Part shown: in pieces, positions 44,901-45,906 of the stretch | How positions within the stretch are numbered: position 1 is the first letter of the stretch | Layout of the letters: every line of letters starts with the position of its first letter | Assembly (NCBI GenBank): GCA_947260025.1 | Contig: CAMYON010000036.1 | Location: forward strand, 1 to 45,906 | Direction of reading: 5' to 3' | DNA from: an uncultured Gammaproteobacteria bacterium | GTDB taxonomy: Bacteria > Pseudomonadota > Gammaproteobacteria > GCA-001735895 | DNA length: 45,906 nt | Made by a program: the position numbers and the translations under genes | Notes under the pieces: model-generated | Database searches by the model: none | What the model saw: only the letters and a program-made list of their open reading frames with translations | Told to the model about the DNA's origin: nothing

Positions 44901-45470
44901 ATGAGAAAGTTGAGCGCAAGCCTGTTATTCATTCTGGTTTTCGGATTCGCCGCCGTTGCGGCTGGTTCGAACCTGGATAAACAAAATCCCGAGCAGATCG
45001 AATCCCTCGAAGACAGCGCCTCGGCCGGAAACGAGAAAGCGCAGTTGAAGCTGGCAATCATGTATCTGGACGGTAGAGGCGTGACCTCAGATATCGGCAA
45101 AGCGATGTTTTATTATCGTATGGCCGCCGCGCAAGAGGTCGCATTTGCCCAGTACAAGCTGGCGCGACTTTATCTCGATGGGGATCATGTCGATCCAGAC
45201 CCGAAGCAGGGACTGGCCTGGTTGTTACGAGCCGCGAAGCTCGGTTTTGTCGAGGCCCAGCTGGATCTTAGCCGACTGTACGAGCAGGGCCCCGGCATTG
45301 CCCAGGATCTGGTCGAGGCTCATAAGTGGCTTTCGATTGCGTCATCCCTGACGGACGTGGACCTGAATTCGAGGCAAGAGGAACTCGAAGCGAAAATGAC
45401 CTTCGTCGAACTGGCCCAGGCAGTTTCGCTGTCGCGCATCTGCATACTCACCGGCTACGAGGACTGTTAA
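44901..45470 (+). CDS. Secreted Sel1-like (TPR-related) repeat protein
   Basis: A 189-residue periplasmic protein with a clear signal peptide (MRKLSASLLFILVFGFAAVAAGS). Three SEL1-like repeats follow: about 40-76 (AGNEKAQLKLAIMYLDGRGV), 77-113 (AAQEVAFAQYKLARLYLDG) and 114-150 (AAKLGFVEAQLDLSRLYEQG), each about 36 residues with the usual A-x-LG-x-Y/L-G-V pattern. Such alpha-solenoids act as protein-binding scaffolds in the envelope. The end has a Cys pair (ICILTGYEDC). No partner gene is obvious; it is followed by the oxygenase-like fragment 125 bases on. Confidence 0.87.
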   Translation: MRKLSASLLFILVFGFAAVAAGSNLDKQNPEQIESLEDSASAGNEKAQLKLAIMYLDGRGVTSDIGKAMFYYRMAAAQEVAFAQYKLARLYLDGDHVDPDPKQGLAWLLRAAKLGFVEAQLDLSRLYEQGPGIAQDLVEAHKWLSIASSLTDVDLNSRQEELEAKMTFVELAQAVSLSRICILTGYEDC

Positions 45471-45595
45471 CCGGGCAAGGCACGGTCTCGCGACTACAGG
45501 CGCGTCGTCAAGCTGTTTGGCTACCACCGAAGTCCTGGCGCCACCCGCGATCAGTGGTATATTAGCCAGCCCGGACAGGAACTACCGAGTCAACC

Positions 45596-45906
45596 ATGCA
45601 CGCAGAAACGCAAGACCTGGATCGGCACCCGGTTGCCGAACAAAGCTCGGCTATCGAACGGGTGCCGATAATCGATGTCGAGGATCTGTTCCGGGATTCC
45701 GCCAGTAGCGCCGCCCGCGAGCGTTACAGTATTCCGTTCTTCTTCAACCCGGCGGCCGACTGCAAGGTTCGCCCGCTGCCGTCGGTCATCGGCGATGAAA
45801 ATCCTGTCCGCTATGACCCTATCGAGTGGGGCAGTTTTCGCGGCAAGCGCTCCGACGGCGATTACGCGGATTACGGTAGCGAAGTGCAAATATACCAGTA
45901 CCGCAG
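45596..45906 (+). pseudogene. 2OG-Fe(II) oxygenase (isopenicillin-N-synthase-like) frame lacking its core; runs off the right edge
   Basis: An open frame from ATG 45596 to the window end (103 codons seen). Residues about 22-31 read RVPIIDVEDLF, the usual start of the DIOX_N domain of isopenicillin N synthase-like oxygenases. Within about 14 residues it passes to RERYSIPFFFNPAADCKVRPLPS and ENPVRYDPIEWG, which normally form the C-terminal end some 230 residues later. The HxD...H iron site is therefore missing. This looks like an internal in-frame deletion, giving a remnant or a non-catalytic short protein. The frame continues past the visible YGSEVQIYQYR, so the end is unknown. Confidence 0.6.

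Overview
The window is GC-rich and tightly packed with bacterial protein genes. Gene content and protein style (sarcosine oxidase, dimethylamine-dehydrogenase-like flavoprotein, YcbX-type MOSC protein, DUF4124 and DUF1127 proteins, one seven-gene glycogen operon) suggest a gammaproteobacterium, probably a marine or uncultivated lineage. This is an inference from gene content; there is no rRNA or intact tRNA in the window to confirm it. LAYOUT. 1-2692 (+): the 3' part of a heterotetrameric sarcosine oxidase operon (soxA entering from the left edge, then soxG). soxA carries a frameshift near 985. 2783-6713: small unlinked genes, namely a hemolysin III/TrhA membrane protein, a secreted protein of unknown function with a chimeric tail, a methyltransferase plus HIT-protein operon, a DUF4124 protein and a small unknown protein. 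A 109-bp direct repeat (3471-3579 and 4643-4751) copies the 3' end of the methyltransferase gene into the 3' end of the unknown gene. 6845-8068 (+): an MFS transporter. 8041-16026 (-): an eight-gene catabolic cluster, in transcription order flavin-reductase-like protein, M20 peptidase, DUF1611-like P-loop protein, D-amino-acid-dehydrogenase-like flavoprotein, two short-chain dehydrogenases, a class III aminotransferase and a beta-keto acid cleavage enzyme (BKACE/DUF849). 16193-20206: a peroxiredoxin, a dimethylamine-dehydrogenase-like enzyme (-), and a MOSC protein plus 2Fe-2S ferredoxin pair (+). 20282-26003 (-): a c-di-GMP signalling block (HDOD-GAF-histidine kinase; receiver-PAS-GGDEF-EAL; membrane GGDEF). 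26365-39799 (+): a complete glycogen operon, glgC-pgm-glgA-glgB-glgP-glgX-malQ. 39800-41760: repeats and an AT-richer stretch of small unknown genes plus a DUF1127 protein. 41779-43949: a divergent PhyH-type dioxygenase and LhgO-like FAD oxidoreductase. 43950-45906: a candidate structured RNA with promoter and strong terminator (about 44054-44256), a 43-residue single-span membrane protein (minus strand), a Sel1-repeat protein, and a 2OG-Fe(II) oxygenase-like reading frame that appears to lack its catalytic core and runs off the right edge. HOW THE GENES WORK TOGETHER. Three metabolic themes recur. Sarcosine oxidase and the dimethylamine-dehydrogenase-like enzyme both demethylate N-methyl amines. 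The 8-16 kb cluster looks like import and stepwise oxidation of an acylated or D-configured amino compound, ending in BKACE cleavage of a beta-keto acid with acetyl-CoA; its substrate is not identifiable from sequence. The glycogen operon covers ADP-glucose formation, polymerisation, branching, phosphorolysis, debranching and maltodextrin recycling in one transcription unit. The c-di-GMP sensor cluster is divergent from it and shares its upstream region, so a regulatory link is possible but unproven. The least explained items are the 44.05-44.26 kb RNA candidate, the duplicated methyltransferase tail, the 8-16 kb pathway and the core-deleted oxygenase.
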